A stretch of DNA of 5,119 nt from positions 1 through 5,119 of the forward strand of contig CAJKKA010000116.1 of NCBI GenBank assembly GCA_905200315.1, in the 5' to 3' direction. Positions 1 to 5,119 of the stretch are shown one piece after another; the first letter of the stretch is position 1, and every line of letters starts with the position of its first letter. Under the pieces are notes generated by a model. The model had not been told where the DNA came from, did not search any database, and was given only the letters and a program-made list of their open reading frames with translations. Position numbers and translations under genes: made by a program. The DNA is from an uncultured Clostridium sp. GTDB taxonomy: Bacteria; Bacillota_A; Clostridia; TANB77; CAG-508.

Positions 1-409
1 CGTGTTTTTGAACTTTTTTATAATCAAGTGCAGGTTCTTCAAATAATAATCTTTCAACTACTTCATTTCTAGCTATATGGCTGTTTACAATTTCTTCTGC
101 ATCATCTGGTTTAACGTGAACATAAAATACATTATCTGGATAAACTTTAACTATTGGTCCCATTGCACAGAAACCGAAGCATCCTGTTAAATGTACCATT
201 GCATGATCTTCAAGACCTGCTTTTTTTATTTCTTCTTTTAATTTTTCTATAATAAGTAAACTTTCTGAAGATGTACATCCTGTACCTCCACAGACTAATA
301 TATCTCTTTTATCTGGTATAGCATCTGTGTGATTTTCTCTTAAATCAAGAATTGGTTTGTATTCTTTTACAGCAGCTTTTAAATCAGCTATTGAATTTAA
401 TTTTTTCAT
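1..409 (-). CDS. hydB: NuoF/HydB-like NAD(P)H-binding flavoprotein subunit, N-terminal part (3' end off the left edge)
   Basis: The first 136 residues are visible; the rest lies beyond base 1. They form a thioredoxin-like [2Fe-2S] ferredoxin domain: two cysteines in CGGTGC (C40, C45) and two in GCFGFC (C77, C81), the usual four ligands. In HydB/HndC-type subunits this domain precedes the FMN- and NAD(P)-binding NuoF core and C-terminal [4Fe-4S] clusters; plain complex I NuoF lacks it. The protein should therefore pass electrons between NAD(P)H and iron-sulphur centres of a soluble hydrogenase or formate dehydrogenase in the cytoplasm. The ATG at 409-407 has a strong AGGGGG site that overlaps the stop codon of the upstream NuoE-like gene, with a gap of only 12 bases, so translation is probably coupled. 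The family is clear; hydrogenase versus formate dehydrogenase cannot be settled without the next gene, so the symbol is provisional (hndC is an alternative). Confidence 0.88.
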   Translation of the reverse strand, partial: MKKLNSIADLKAAVKEYKPILDLRENHTDAIPDKRDILVCGGTGCTSSESLLIIEKLKEEIKKAGLEDHAMVHLTGCFGFCAMGPIVKVYPDNVFYVHVKPDDAEEIVNSHIARNEVVERLLFEEPALDYKKVQKH

Positions 410-421
410 CTAAAGTACCCC

Positions 422-922
422 CTAACAGCTTAATTCTAAATTTCTATAGTTATCTAATATTTTACTTACATCATCTGGAGTTGCTTGACCGTAAACTTTG
501 CCGTTTACAACTACAACAGGAGCTAAACCACAAGCACCAACACATCTTAAACCTTCAAGAGTGAATTTAAGATCTTCTGTTGTTTCTCCAGCTTTAATTC
601 CTAATTGTTTTTCGAATTCAGCCATTACTTTATCTGAGCCTTTAACAAAACATACTGTACCAAGACAGACACTTATTTTGTACTCGCCGATTGGATTAGT
701 TGAGAAGTAAGAATAAAAACTTACAACACCGTATACTTTAGATGGCGATACACCTAACTTATCAGCGATATGGAGTTGAACTTCTTTTGGTAGGTAACCA
801 AATATTCCTTGAGCTTCTTTAAGTACAAATATTAAAGCACTTTCATCTGCTACTTCTAATGAATCGATTAAATTATCTAATTCATCAAATAATTTCCTAT
901 TTTGTTCAACAAAATTACACAT
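422..922 (-). CDS. hydC: NuoE/HydC-like [2Fe-2S] subunit of an NAD(P)-linked hydrogenase-type complex
   Basis: A complete 166-residue protein of the NuoE / 24-kDa subunit family. Residues 11-80 form the helical N-terminal part, including the family block around GIFGYLPKE (39-47). Residues 81-166 are the thioredoxin-like [2Fe-2S] domain, with ligands C86 and C91 (CLGTVC) and C127 and C131 (CVGAC), followed by GLAPVVVVNGKVYG. The length is normal for HydC/HndA. The subunit relays electrons through its cluster to the NuoF-like partner encoded 12 bases downstream. The ATG at 922-920 is preceded by AAAGGGGG with about six bases of spacing, and no better start is seen upstream. It is the first gene of the operon, after 423 bp of non-coding DNA holding candidate promoter and Rex-like sites. 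The family call is very secure. Assignment to a bifurcating hydrogenase rests on the partner's extra N-terminal domain and is an inference; hndA would be an equivalent name. Confidence 0.93.
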   Translation of the reverse strand: MCNFVEQNRKLFDELDNLIDSLEVADESALIFVLKEAQGIFGYLPKEVQLHIADKLGVSPSKVYGVVSFYSYFSTNPIGEYKISVCLGTVCFVKGSDKVMAEFEKQLGIKAGETTEDLKFTLEGLRCVGACGLAPVVVVNGKVYGQATPDDVSKILDNYRNLELSC

Positions 923-1043
923 AAAAATCCCCCTTTAAAAATTAAACTCTACCATTATTTTTTTGTATATGTTGTTATATATAAATGGCATTATTATGAT
1001 TTTTTATGAAATCGTTTTTCTTTTAATTTTATACAAATTTTTA

Positions 1044-1052
1044 ATTATATCA
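1044..1052 (-). promoter_or_regulatory. Extended -10 promoter candidate for hydC
   Basis: Read on the minus strand this is TGATATAAT, a perfect -10 hexamer (TATAAT) preceded by TG one base upstream, the extended -10 form. No good -35 lies at the expected distance, which an extended -10 can tolerate. It would start transcription near 1037 and give hydC a leader of about 115 bases. In DNA this AT-rich, -10 matches arise by chance, so confidence is limited. Confidence 0.35.
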
Positions 1053-1215
1053 ACATCTAAAACTAAAAAATTAAATTATTATATCTAAATTAATTGTAAA
1101 TGTAATGATTTAATTTTTTGTTATTTAATTAAACGTCTTAAATATATCATAGTATAAAATGTGTTGATTTTGTTGATTTTTTTGAAAATTCCAAATAAAT
1201 ACTGTGTTTTGTATT

Positions 1216-1233
1216 ATGTTATTTTTATCACAA
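1216..1233 (-). promoter_or_regulatory. Candidate Rex operator, site 1
   Basis: On the minus strand this reads TTGTGATAAAAATAACAT, matching the Gram-positive Rex palindrome TTGTKAA-N4-TTMACAA at 11 of 14 defined positions. Rex is the NADH/NAD+-sensing repressor that commonly controls fermentative and hydrogenase genes in clostridia. A possible weak promoter overlaps it (TTACAA at 1235-1240, CATAAT at 1213-1218, 16-bp spacer), which would suit repression. The direction and downstream position of hydC make it the likely target. The assignment is by eye only. Confidence 0.33.
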
Positions 1234-1265
1234 GTTGTAATTTATTTTCATATTTTTTACTTTCA

Positions 1266-1283
1266 TTGTTAATTTTTTTACAT
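1266..1283 (-). promoter_or_regulatory. Candidate Rex operator, site 2
   Basis: The plus strand reads TTGTTAATTTTTTTACAT. The left half-site TTGTTAA is perfect and the right half matches 5 of 7, giving 12 of 14 defined positions of the Rex palindrome. Its centre lies exactly 50 bp from that of site 1. It is about 345 bp upstream of the hydC start and 60 bp past the end of the transporter gene, which is far for simple repression unless transcription starts nearby. Confidence 0.35.
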
Positions 1284-1300
1284 GATATAAATACATTTTA

Positions 1301-1326
1301 AAATATATAATTTTTTTTATATATTT
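1301..1326 (-). terminator. A/T-only inverted repeat after the transporter gene, possible weak terminator
   Basis: AAATATATAA and TTATATATTT form a perfect 10-bp inverted repeat around a six-base loop, starting 20 bases past the transporter stop codon. On the minus strand it is followed by TTTT. With no G or C in the stem it would be a weak hairpin, and in DNA of this composition it may be chance. Confidence 0.25.
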
Positions 1327-1345
1327 AAGTATATTTTTCAGAATG

Positions 1346-2452
1346 CTAAGGTCTTTTTATACATATAGTACAAATAAAACTACATATTATACCACCTATC
1401 ATTAAAAATGTTGTACTTATATAAGATCCTGTATAGTCGTAAAGCATGCCTGCTATAGTACTTCCAAATGAAGCTCCACATAATATAAATCCAACAATCA
1501 AAATTATTAAACTTTTTGTATTAAATGCAAGTACTAATAAAATAGATGATACTAAAAATACTACTACGACTGTAATCATTGTTTTTAATCGTCCAAATTT
1601 ATCGAACATACCACCATATATAACACGACCTATACCATTGCAAATAGATATTAGACCTACTATTGTAGCTACTGAAGATGCATCTATATTTTTCGCTATC
1701 TCATTTACAATACCACTTGCTTGTGATATAAGCGCTAAGCCTGATGCACTAAGAAGAATTGCCCATACAAAATAAAACCAAAATGATGTTCTTTTTATCA
1801 TTTGCTTTGCATCTATATCTATTCCAACTTCTTTTTTGATATTGTTTTCTTTTTTATTTTTAGAAACAGTCAAAATAAAATCTTCATCTGGTTTTACAAA
1901 GAAAAATCCAAAAATAATTAAGACAACTGCAAGTATAACTCCAAATATCAAAAAAGATATTCTCCATCCGCCTATAGTACTTGGTGTATATGCTTGATAA
2001 ACTTTCCCTATTATAAAACTTCCAAGTCCAAATCCCATCAAAAGTATTCCTGATATAAGTCCTTGCTTATCAGGGAACCATTTTGACATAGTACTCATTA
2101 CTGAATTATAAGCAAGCCCTGATGCAAAACCTGCTAATACACCATATCCTATATATAAAGTTATTATATTTTGTGCTTTTGAAGCAATAAAAAATCCTAC
2201 AAAAAATAATATTCCTGAAGCCCAAACATTTATCTTTACATCTATTTTCTTTTGTAAAATTCCTCCTATTAATCCTCCTATACAAAATAATGTCATACAA
2301 ATTGTAAATGTCAATGATAGACTTGTATGACTCCAATCTGTAAATTCATTTGCTATTGGTATTACAAGCACACTCCAAGCGTATATAAGTCCTGCAAGTA
2401 GTAAAACGATTACCCCTATAACAGCATATATCCATCGATTTAATCTTTTCAT
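1346..2452 (-). CDS. OFA-family major facilitator transporter, apparently with an internal deletion
   Basis: A 368-residue membrane protein of the oxalate/formate antiporter (OFA) branch of the major facilitator superfamily, which moves small carboxylates or related solutes across the cytoplasmic membrane. The N-terminus is typical: NRWIYAVIGVIVLLLAGLIYAWSV in outline (5-28), then the TM2-TM3 loop with GGLIGGILQKK (59-69). The first six helices end near 186, and a charged central loop spans about 187-222. TM7-TM9 follow, with the MFS motif GRVIYGGMFDKFGR (275-288). As I recall the family it is about 400-420 residues long. Here TM10 (315-327) runs directly into SFGSTIAGMLYDYTGS (328-343), which normally lies at and after TM11, so some 30-40 residues seem missing while the frame stays open. 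Function may be lost. The ATG at 2452-2450 has AAAGGGG seven bases upstream. Substrate is unknown. The gene appears to be transcribed alone. Confidence 0.85.
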   Translation of the reverse strand: MKRLNRWIYAVIGVIVLLLAGLIYAWSVLVIPIANEFTDWSHTSLSLTFTICMTLFCIGGLIGGILQKKIDVKINVWASGILFFVGFFIASKAQNIITLYIGYGVLAGFASGLAYNSVMSTMSKWFPDKQGLISGILLMGFGLGSFIIGKVYQAYTPSTIGGWRISFLIFGVILAVVLIIFGFFFVKPDEDFILTVSKNKKENNIKKEVGIDIDAKQMIKRTSFWFYFVWAILLSASGLALISQASGIVNEIAKNIDASSVATIVGLISICNGIGRVIYGGMFDKFGRLKTMITVVVVFLVSSILLVLAFNTKSLIILIVGFILCGASFGSTIAGMLYDYTGSYISTTFLMIGGIICSFICTICIKRP

Positions 2453-2495
2453 TACTTTTCCCCTTTCTTAATTAATCTATTTTCTTATGTATAAG

Positions 2496-2524
2496 TGTAA
2501 AGTTTCCAGTTACTTTAATGTCAA
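2496..2524 (-). promoter_or_regulatory. Promoter candidate for the OFA transporter
   Basis: The minus strand has a perfect -35 box TTGACA (2524-2519), then after 17 bases a poor -10, TTTACA (2501-2496); TACACT (2499-2494) at 19 bases is an alternative. It sits between the terminator of the upstream gene and the transporter start, as expected for an independent unit. A 6-bp inverted repeat, TAAAGT/ACTTTA (2498-2503 and 2512-2517), lies within the spacer and could be an operator or chance. Confidence 0.42.
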
Positions 2525-2544
2525 TATTATTTTTTAATTTTTTC

Positions 2545-2575
2545 AAAAAATAAAAGCTAGCCTAAGCTAGCTTTT
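2545..2575 (-). terminator. Intrinsic terminator of the 289-residue unknown gene
   Basis: On the minus strand AAAAGCTAGC, loop TTAG, GCTAGCTTTT gives a perfect 10-bp stem (2552-2561 with 2566-2575), followed by ATTTTTT. The upstream arm overlaps the stop codon TAA (2576-2574). GC-containing stem, tetraloop and T-run make a textbook Rho-independent terminator in this direction; the plus-strand direction has only a four-T tail. It separates this gene from the transporter downstream. Confidence 0.88.
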
Positions 2576-3443
2576 ACGCATTTTCAAATGTATGAATAGC
2601 ATCTATTCTAGTAATATAAAGTGATGCATTATCGCAACCTATATATTTTGCATATTTCGATACTTTTTCTTTTGATAATTCTAAATTAGTAATGTCGCCT
2701 TGCACAAGTTCTTGAATATATACATCCATAAGATAATCTTTAAATGGTCTTATATCGTATCCTAAATATTTTGTAAGACGTTCGATTTCGCCACCAAAAT
2801 CTCCATCTTCTTTTATCAAATATTCATATACATCTTTTCTATAAGGATTAGCCATTATAATCTTTTGAACTATTCTTGCGCTATCTGGTTTGCTTATAAA
2901 TCCATCTTTATAATTATTAAATAATGCGTTCGCTTGTTTTATAGATTCAATATCTATATAGCTTTCAACATCTTTTACGTTATATTCTAAAAGTGCATCA
3001 ATAACAGCCATGTGTATATTAAAGCAATCTCTATATATGCTTCTAGATAATTTATCTATAGATGGTTTTATATCAAATAGTCTAGATACATTCTTTTTAT
3101 TTTTTATAGCGTCTTTTTCTTTTAAAAAATTATTAAATATAAGTTTGAAGTCAAAATATTTTTCGCAGTATTTTTCTTTAAATATATTGAAATCGACAAC
3201 TATTACATTATAACTAACTAATATTTCTACACCTTTTTTTATTCCTTCATCTATTAGTCTTTCACAAAAAATTAAGTATTTGTCGTTTAATTTTCTAAAT
3301 GTAGTTAAGTTTTCATCGCAGTATTCTTGAAATTCTTTTCTCGCTTTTCTCGCATATTCTAAAAATATTTTTCGTATAGTATTGTAATTATCTCTTTGTT
3401 CATCAAATTTTATTATAGCTCCATTTATATCAAATGCAATCAT
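2574..3443 (-). CDS. Uncharacterised 289-residue, mostly helical, probably cytoplasmic protein
   Basis: I do not recognise a named family. No signal peptide or membrane segment is seen. Residues about 15-75 are rich in charged residues and could form long helices or a coiled coil; 104-118 is a lysine-rich linker. The most distinctive block is at 199-230: NPYRKDVYEYL, then GDFGGEIERLTKYLGYD. I have the impression of similar NPY...GD..GE...YLG.D blocks in other unannotated Firmicute proteins, but cannot verify this. KYLGYD (225-230) is echoed by KYIGCD (266-271) near the C-terminus, each followed by a similar helix, suggesting a short degenerate repeat. The ATG at 3443-3441 has a near-perfect AGGGAGGT site seven bases upstream, so the start is firm and the gene should be well translated. 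It looks monocistronic, with a promoter and inverted repeat upstream and its own terminator. Function unknown. Confidence 0.85.
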   Translation of the reverse strand: MIAFDINGAIIKFDEQRDNYNTIRKIFLEYARKARKEFQEYCDENLTTFRKLNDKYLIFCERLIDEGIKKGVEILVSYNVIVVDFNIFKEKYCEKYFDFKLIFNNFLKEKDAIKNKKNVSRLFDIKPSIDKLSRSIYRDCFNIHMAVIDALLEYNVKDVESYIDIESIKQANALFNNYKDGFISKPDSARIVQKIIMANPYRKDVYEYLIKEDGDFGGEIERLTKYLGYDIRPFKDYLMDVYIQELVQGDITNLELSKEKVSKYAKYIGCDNASLYITRIDAIHTFENA

Positions 3444-3487
3444 AATAGTAACCTCCCTGTAAATGTTTTACGAATTTTATTACTATT

Positions 3488-3493
3488 ACTATA
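3488..3493 (-). promoter_or_regulatory. Possible proximal -10 element for the 289-residue gene
   Basis: TATAGT on the minus strand matches the -10 consensus at 5 of 6 positions and would give a leader of about 40 bases. No convincing -35 lies at normal spacing; that position (near 3511-3516) abuts the edge of the inverted repeat. It is an alternative to the distal promoter at 3580-3609. Confidence 0.2.
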
Positions 3494-3515
3494 TTTGATT
3501 TTACAACTTGTTTTC

Positions 3516-3555
3516 CTCTTAAATACAAAATTTGTCTAAAAGTTTTGTATTTGAG
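3516..3555. repeat. Long inverted repeat upstream of the 289-residue gene
   Basis: AAATACAAAA (3521-3530) and TTTTGTATTT (3543-3552) are perfect 10-bp arms. The pairing extends inward as 13-bp arms with one mismatch, and outward through CTC/GAG (3516-3518 with 3553-3555) past a two-base bulge. The central loop contains TTTGTCTAA (3531-3539), one mismatch from a Spo0A box (TTTGTCGAA). There is no T-run after it on either strand, so it is not a normal terminator. It could be a repressor site or an RNA hairpin in the leader. Confidence 0.55.
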
Positions 3556-3579
3556 CGACTAAATATTACAAATTACAAT

Positions 3580-3609
3580 ATTATAATACTAAAAAACTCT
3601 GTTTTTCTA
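3580..3609 (-). promoter_or_regulatory. Distal promoter candidate for the 289-residue gene
   Basis: On the minus strand TAGAAA (3609-3604, 4 of 6 to the -35 consensus), an 18-base spacer and a perfect TATAAT (3585-3580). Transcription would begin near 3573 and place the whole inverted repeat inside a leader of about 130 bases. The -35 overlaps the weak terminator hairpin of the gene upstream. Confidence 0.35.
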
Positions 3610-3610
3610 G
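3589..3610 (-). terminator. Weak terminator candidate of the DUF554 gene
   Basis: The minus strand can fold CTA, AAAAAC, loop AGA, GTTTTT, TAG with one bulged base, eight bases past the stop codon. The stem is mostly A-T, and the T-rich part lies within the downstream arm rather than after it, so termination would be incomplete at best. Confidence 0.35.
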
Positions 3611-3617
3611 CATAAAA

Positions 3618-4349
3618 TTATATCATTCCTATAATTCCAAATATTATTGGTACGAACATAGCAGGAAGCAGATTTGCGACTTTTATATTTGCTTTTAATA
3701 TCATATTTATTCCAAGTGCTAAAATAAGCAAACTTCCAACAGCATTCATTTCTGTTATTACAGCAGTTGAAAGCACACCTTTTAATAAAAACGCCCCACA
3801 TGCTATAATTCCTTCATATAAAAATACGGCTACTGCTGATAAAAGAACTCCTATACCCATAGTAAGTGAAAATAAAAATGAAGAAACTCCATCTAATGCT
3901 GATTTTGCGAATAAAGTATCGTTATTTCCAAATAAACCACTGTTTAATGCACCGACTACTGCCATAGCTCCTACGCAGAATAATAAACTAGCTGATACAA
4001 AACCTTGTGATATTGACACCTTTTCTTTTGATACATCTACTTTTCCTTTATTTAATTTTTCTTCTATTTTATCTCCAAGACTATTTAGGCCTTTATCAAT
4101 ATCTATAAGTTCGCCTATAAGACCTCCAACTACCATAGATATTATACATATAAGCACATGTTGACATTCAAGAGCGCCGCTTATACCCATGTATATTATG
4201 CAAAATGCCAAGCCGGACATTATTGTATCGCTTATTTTTTCTACTTTATTATTTTTATCGAATTTCATTATAAATTTTTTTAATATTAATGCAGCAAAAC
4301 TCGCTCCCACTATAACTAATCCATTTACAATGACCCCTAATCCATACAT
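3618..4349 (-). CDS. DUF554 / YqgA-type integral membrane protein
   Basis: A 243-residue protein with about seven or eight hydrophobic segments: roughly 5-24, 43-58, 65-82, 115-138, 155-180, 181-198, 203-218 and 226-243. It carries the conserved blocks of the DUF554 (YqgA/YdfK) family: GLGVIVNGL at the N-terminus, GGLIGE.IDI (75-84), LLFCVGAMAVVGALNSGL (122-139), TLFAKSALDGVSSFLF (145-160), GIGVLLSAVAVFLYEG (165-180), EMNAVGSLLILALGINMI (200-217) and LLPAMFVP (227-234). The length fits the family. The role is not established; a transport function is often suggested from topology. A charged cytoplasmic-type loop lies at 84-114. The ATG at 4349-4347 has AGGGGG eight bases upstream. It starts 38 bp after the SIR2-like gene with no hairpin between, so the two are probably co-transcribed, although no functional link is known to me. 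Confidence 0.92.
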   Translation of the reverse strand: MYGLGVIVNGLVIVGASFAALILKKFIMKFDKNNKVEKISDTIMSGLAFCIIYMGISGALECQHVLICIISMVVGGLIGELIDIDKGLNSLGDKIEEKLNKGKVDVSKEKVSISQGFVSASLLFCVGAMAVVGALNSGLFGNNDTLFAKSALDGVSSFLFSLTMGIGVLLSAVAVFLYEGIIACGAFLLKGVLSTAVITEMNAVGSLLILALGINMILKANIKVANLLPAMFVPIIFGIIGMI

Positions 4350-4387
4350 ATAAATTTCCCCCTGTTATTTTCTTTTGTTTTAATTAT

Positions 4388-5119
4388 TTATTTTGCTAAA
4401 TCTATTATTTTTTTAGGATTTTTTGCAAACTCTTCAAATGAATACTCTGTATAAACCACATCTTTTCCCAAAAATCTTTCATATCTATTTTTTTCTTTTT
4501 CTCTAAGGGAGTTTCTTTTTTTAGCGTGATTATTTACTACTATTACTTTTAATTTTTCTTTTAACCTACTTGTCTGAACTCTTTTTAGAAGGTATTTTAT
4601 ATGCATATCAGCTTCTGGGAAAGAATATCCACAAAATACTAGAATATCACTTTCTCTAAGCGCCCTTTCTGATTTATTCCAAACTGTACTCAAAAATACA
4701 TTTGACATGTTTTTAAAATAAGTCGGTGGCACTATTATAGGTATCGTAAGTTCCCCACAATTTAAGCATTTAGCCTGTTTTATATTTTCAATTATCCTCA
4801 TAACACCACCTTCATACGGCGTTATTGTTATGCTATTGCAAATTGGGCAATAAAGCCAGTTTAGTGAACCGTGAATTTTATATAGATTTATCATAGGTTC
4901 TATCGGTTTTTGCCATGAATTTTTGCTCATATTGAAATTAGTAAAATCAATCCCATAATTTAGCATAACCGGAAATTTATTTGCATCATATAAACTCGCT
5001 ATTGCATTATCGATATGTATATCGTAATTTGCACTTATAAATGTTGTGTTTTGTAGCATATTTTGTTTACCTAAATTCTCAAGTAATAATTTATGATAGC
5101 TATTACTCCTACTATTTGC
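4388..5119 (-). CDS. SIR2-like protein, C-terminal part (5' end off the right edge)
   Basis: The frame is open from base 5119 to the TAA at 4390-4388, giving 243 visible residues. The ATG at 5059-5057 is internal: coding-like sequence (ENLGKQN) precedes it without a stop, and the nucleotide-binding N-terminus of the fold must lie outside. Numbering from the edge, visible features are TTFISANYD (25-33), KIHGSLNW (81-88) with the histidine-glycine matching the sirtuin catalytic motif, a zinc ribbon CPIC (91-94) and CLNC (118-121), IVPPTYFKN (129-137), CGYSFPEAD.HIKYLLKR (163-180) and the terminal strand KVIVVNN (191-197). This pattern fits the bacterial SIR2-like (SIR2_2) family. Such domains bind NAD; some are NAD-consuming effectors of phage defence, others may be deacylases. 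The visible part contains no second domain. Which role applies depends on the missing N-terminus and upstream neighbours. Confidence 0.85.
   Translation of the reverse strand, partial: ANSRSNSYHKLLLENLGKQNMLQNTTFISANYDIHIDNAIASLYDANKFPVMLNYGIDFTNFNMSKNSWQKPIEPMINLYKIHGSLNWLYCPICNSITITPYEGGVMRIIENIKQAKCLNCGELTIPIIVPPTYFKNMSNVFLSTVWNKSERALRESDILVFCGYSFPEADMHIKYLLKRVQTSRLKEKLKVIVVNNHAKKRNSLREKEKNRYERFLGKDVVYTEYSFEEFAKNPKKIIDLAK

Larger units (their letters stand above)
923..1345. other. 423-bp AT-rich non-coding upstream region of the hydC-hydB operon
   Basis: No credible gene was found here on either strand. The stretch is almost entirely A and T. It holds the hydC ribosome binding site, an extended -10 promoter candidate, two Rex-like 18-bp sites, and an A/T-only inverted repeat just past the transporter stop codon. 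A weaker Rex-like half-palindrome lies at 1118-1135 (10 of 14 defined positions). The longest start-to-stop run I noticed (plus strand, 996-1088, 30 codons) lacks a ribosome binding site. Confidence 0.6.

Noticed and set aside
498..710. Plus-strand frames at 352-564 and 498-710
   Set aside because: They lie antisense to the NuoE/NuoF-like genes, whose cysteine motifs prove the minus-strand reading.
996..1088. Plus-strand run of 30 codons with ATG and stop in the long non-coding stretch
   Set aside because: No ribosome binding site, composition reflects the surrounding A/T runs, and it is opposite in direction to all genes.
1160..1185. Repeated TTGATTT units (GTGTTGATTTTGTTGATTT) as a possible iteron or array
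   Set aside because: Only two copies, short and T-rich, with no further copies nearby.
923..1345. Riboswitch or structured leader RNA before hydC
   Set aside because: No GC-containing stems or recognisable riboswitch core; the only good pairing is the A/T-only repeat beside the transporter end.
1446..1775. 109-codon plus-strand frame inside the transporter gene
   Set aside because: It is antisense to a clearly coding membrane protein and has no ribosome binding site or recognisable motif.
2106..2336. Other same-strand or antisense frames at 2106-2336, 3010-3213 and 3607-3801
   Set aside because: They overlap well-supported genes in other frames and have low-complexity translations without family features.
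3479..3493. Tandem ATTACT repeats as a possible binding array
   Set aside because: Only two full copies of a six-base low-complexity unit, as expected in AT-rich DNA.
5057..5059. ATG at 5059-5057 as the start of the SIR2-like gene
   Set aside because: The frame continues upstream without a stop to the window edge, no ribosome binding site precedes this ATG, and the SIR2 fold would lack its nucleotide-binding N-terminus.

Overview
The window is very AT-rich (by eye well under 35% G+C). Genes use A/T-ending codons and strong AGGGGG/GGAGG ribosome binding sites, and all six recognisable genes lie on the minus strand. With a NuoE/HydB-type iron-sulphur flavoprotein pair, this suggests a low-GC anaerobic Firmicute, a clostridium in the broad sense and perhaps Peptostreptococcaceae-like. 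That placement is inferred from composition and gene content, not from a marker gene.

In transcription order (right to left): (1) the 3' part of a SIR2-like protein (4388 to the right edge); its frame stays open through base 5119, so its start lies outside the window. (2) A DUF554/YqgA-type membrane protein (3618-4349), 38 bp downstream and probably co-transcribed. (3) A spacer (3444-3617) with a weak terminator, a candidate promoter and a long inverted repeat. (4) An unrecognised 289-residue protein (2574-3443) with a clear intrinsic terminator built onto its stop codon. (5) An OFA-family major facilitator transporter (1346-2452) with its own candidate promoter. It appears to lack about 30-40 residues near TM10/TM11. 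(6) A 423-bp AT-rich non-coding stretch (923-1345) with candidate Rex (NADH/NAD+ sensor) sites. (7) A two-gene operon running off the left edge: a complete NuoE/HydC-like [2Fe-2S] subunit (422-922) and the N-terminus of a HydB/HndC-like NuoF subunit (1-409). The extra thioredoxin-like [2Fe-2S] domain on the second subunit points to a soluble NAD(P)-linked, probably electron-bifurcating hydrogenase or formate dehydrogenase rather than respiratory complex I.

The redox operon at the left is the only functionally coherent unit. Its two products would form the NAD(P)H-handling arm of a larger enzyme whose catalytic subunit should lie beyond the left edge. The other four genes show no obvious shared pathway. 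I found no CRISPR array, tRNA, rRNA, insertion sequence or riboswitch. The points most worth a second look are the shortened transporter, the Rex-like sites, the unknown protein with its inverted-repeat leader, and the SIR2-like gene at the edge.
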